Assembly: GCA_937951485.1 (NCBI GenBank)
Contig: CALEDJ010000034.1
Span: 115,243 to 179,242, forward strand
Length of the DNA: 64,000 nucleotides
From: an uncultured bacterium
GTDB lineage: Bacteria; Hydrogenedentota; Hydrogenedentia; Hydrogenedentales; CAILVY01
Reading direction: 5' to 3'
Position 1 is the first letter of the stretch. Every line of letters starts with the position of its first letter. Under the pieces are notes generated by a model. It ran no database searches and had not been told where the DNA came from. It saw only the letters and a program-made list of their open reading frames with translations. The translations under genes were made by a program, and so were the position numbers. Below, in pieces: positions 62,479 to 64,000 of the stretch.

Positions 62479-62627
62479 GATCGATCACTGTTTTCGCAGA
62501 GCGGGAGGATACTTGGTGCAGGCACAAGGCTTGTACTGTCCTTGCGGATTCTTCTAGACTGTCGCGGTCAGACCGGCAGTGTATTGAAACCAATCATTGC
62601 GCTTCGGCGCGCCAGGATACGCCACGC

Positions 62628-64000
62628 ATGCATTGTCCCCGGCACCATGACGCATCGTCTTGTCCGCCTTTTCTGCGGGCAGTTTTGGCCTTGGCGCCAT
62701 TGGCATCGGTAATCCTTGCGGCTTGCTCGCCCCCGGAGAAAGCGGTTTCCGTGGAACGGCGCAACACCGTCATCATTGATTTGGAGAGCCGGGTCCTGAA
62801 TCCGGACCTTTGGAATCCCTTTGTGCCCGGCGCGCGTCAGGATCAGGGCTACCATCAGGCCATGATCGAGCCGCTGTTTATCCTGAATTACGAATCGGGC
62901 GAGATTGAGCCGTGGCTGGCCACGGAAATGACCTCGAATGAGACCTTGGATGTATGGACGCTCACTTTGCGACCGGGCATCGCCTGGAGCGATGGCATGC
63001 CATTCAGCGCCGACGACGTGGTGTTCACGGTCGAAATGCTGCTGGCGAACGCACCGTCGCTGATGTTCAGCGCCGCATTGGATCAGTGGGTGGATCGGGT
63101 CGAGAAGGTGGACGACCTCACGGTGCGGTTTCATCTGAAACAGCCCAATCCCCGTTTCAAACTGGACTACTGGTCGGTAAAAATCTACAACTCCGTCTAT
63201 ATCGTGCCCCGGCACATCTGGCATGACAAAGACCCGCTCACTTTCAAGAACTATGATCCGGCCAAAGGCTGGCCCATCTTCACCGGCCCTTACCGGCTCA
63301 AACAGTTCACGGAAACCGAGTTCGTGTATGTGCGGGACGACAACTGGTGGGGAGCAAAGACGGGCTGGAAACCGCTGCCAGAACCGGAGCGACTTATCTG
63401 GGTGTGGTATGGTCCCGAAGAGACCCGCACAGCGGCGGCGGCGGATGATGAACTGGACAGCCTCGCCGATATTTCACTGGGCGCGTTTCAGGCATTGGGT
63501 TATCGCAAGCCGAATGTATTTGTGTGGTACGACCATCCGCCCTATGCCTGGGTGGACCCCTGCGCGCGCACTCTCGAATTCAATCATACGCGGCCGCCCT
63601 GGGATGACAAGGAGATGCGCTGGGCGATCAATCACGCCATTGACCGCGACGTCATCGTGGCTGTCGCCTATGAAGGCACCACGTTGCCCGCCCGTCATTT
63701 CTTCCCCGCCTATGCGCCGTTGAACCGCCTCGTTGACCTGTTGGAGACAGAGGGGCTTTACGACGCCTATCCGGTGATGAAGTATGACCCGGAATTGTCG
63801 CGGCGGATATTCGAGTCGAAGGGGTATCGCCTGAACCGGCGCGGGTATTACGAGAAGGACGGCAGGACGTTGAGCCTGGCGATCACCACGCATGAGGCGT
63901 ATATCGAGAAGCAGCGTATCGCCCAGGTGCTCGTGGAGCAATTACAGGCCGTCGGCGTCAATGCCACCCACAGAAACGAGGCGGGCGGCACCTGGGCCGA
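62628..64000 (+). CDS. peptide/oligosaccharide ABC transporter substrate-binding lipoprotein (3' end outside window)
   Basis: From the ATG at 62628 the frame stays open to the right edge (457 codons seen). A lipoprotein signal ends with the lipobox LAAC, cysteine at residue 33. The family 5 extracellular solute-binding (DppA/OppA) pattern follows: [40 protein letters not shown] (the family signature), [20 protein letters not shown], and [19 protein letters not shown]. It binds peptides or sugars outside the inner membrane for an ABC importer whose other genes should lie beyond the window. The family 1 element ends 150 bases upstream. Confidence 0.88.
   Translation, partial: MHCPRHHDASSCPPFLRAVLALAPLASVILAACSPPEKAVSVERRNTVIIDLESRVLNPDLWNPFVPGARQDQGYHQAMIEPLFILNYESGEIEPWLATEMTSNETLDVWTLTLRPGIAWSDGMPFSADDVVFTVEMLLANAPSLMFSAALDQWVDRVEKVDDLTVRFHLKQPNPRFKLDYWSVKIYNSVYIVPRHIWHDKDPLTFKNYDPAKGWPIFTGPYRLKQFTETEFVYVRDDNWWGAKTGWKPLPEPERLIWVWYGPEETRTAAAADDELDSLADISLGAFQALGYRKPNVFVWYDHPPYAWVDPCARTLEFNHTRPPWDDKEMRWAINHAIDRDVIVAVAYEGTTLPARHFFPAYAPLNRLVDLLETEGLYDAYPVMKYDPELSRRIFESKGYRLNRRGYYEKDGRTLSLAITTHEAYIEKQRIAQVLVEQLQAVGVNATHRNEAGGTWA

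Overview
The window is about 58-60% GC by eye, gene-dense, and reads as one contiguous bacterial chromosome segment cut at both ends: an ABC permease is truncated at the left edge and a peptide-binding lipoprotein at the right. The gene content suggests a Gram-negative-type heterotroph from a Planctomycetes / Lentisphaerae / Candidatus Hydrogenedentota-like lineage. It has several Tat-exported Gfo/Idh/MocA oxidoreductases, a sulfatase, a sialidase, a PmoA-like (DUF6807) protein, large hydrazine-synthase-alpha-like c-type cytochrome proteins, an outer-membrane beta-barrel and lipoproteins. The lineage is inferred from gene families only; there is no rRNA in the window.

Layout. 1-3029: reverse-strand operon of a PQQ-type beta-propeller protein, an ABC ATPase and a MacB/LolC-type permease. 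3908-9341: forward operon with an unknown protein, an RlmD/RumA-type 23S rRNA methyltransferase, a LOG-family protein and a fused transporter/spermidine-synthase-like protein. 9472-11971: tRNA-Thr(CGT), an HTH-REC regulator and an outer-membrane barrel. 11976-14507: EttA and a HAD phosphatase. 14527-16162: nested short inverted-repeat elements and a PAP2 phosphatase. 16135-22611: reverse-strand housekeeping block (ilvN, CdsZ-like zinc-ribbon protein, accD, folC; tRNA-Gln, prs, rplY/ctc, pth). 22774-30204: Gfo/Idh/MocA enzyme, DUF932 protein, ECF sigma factor with an anti-sigma factor that carries three anti-sigma-like domains, a membrane protein and a SprT-like protein. 30624-63999: mainly carbohydrate and extracellular catabolism (sulfatase, sialidase, DapA/NanA-like aldolase, sodium:solute symporter, three Gfo/Idh/MocA-type enzymes across the window, PIG-L deacetylase-DUF1284 fusion, aldo/keto reductase) together with three giant diheme proteins.

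The most notable system is a family of three secreted proteins (1321, 1022 and 1071 aa) that share a hydrazine synthase alpha-like beta-propeller core and two CxxCH haem motifs always 50-51 residues apart. They differ in the attached modules: ThuA-like N-terminus plus SUMF1 C-terminus, discoidin N-terminus, or SUMF1 C-terminus only. No hydrazine synthase beta or gamma subunit is visible, so anammox chemistry is not implied. The SUMF1 modules lack the FGE catalytic cysteine pair.

The second theme is miniature inverted-repeat DNA. At least four families of short non-coding elements with recognisable terminal inverted repeats sit between or inside genes, with no transposase in the window. One, with IS66-like ends and an exact 8-bp target duplication, is inserted in frame inside an MNT nucleotidyltransferase antitoxin gene whose HepT toxin partner carries an amber codon. 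A second, decayed HepT fragment lies between pth and ilvN.
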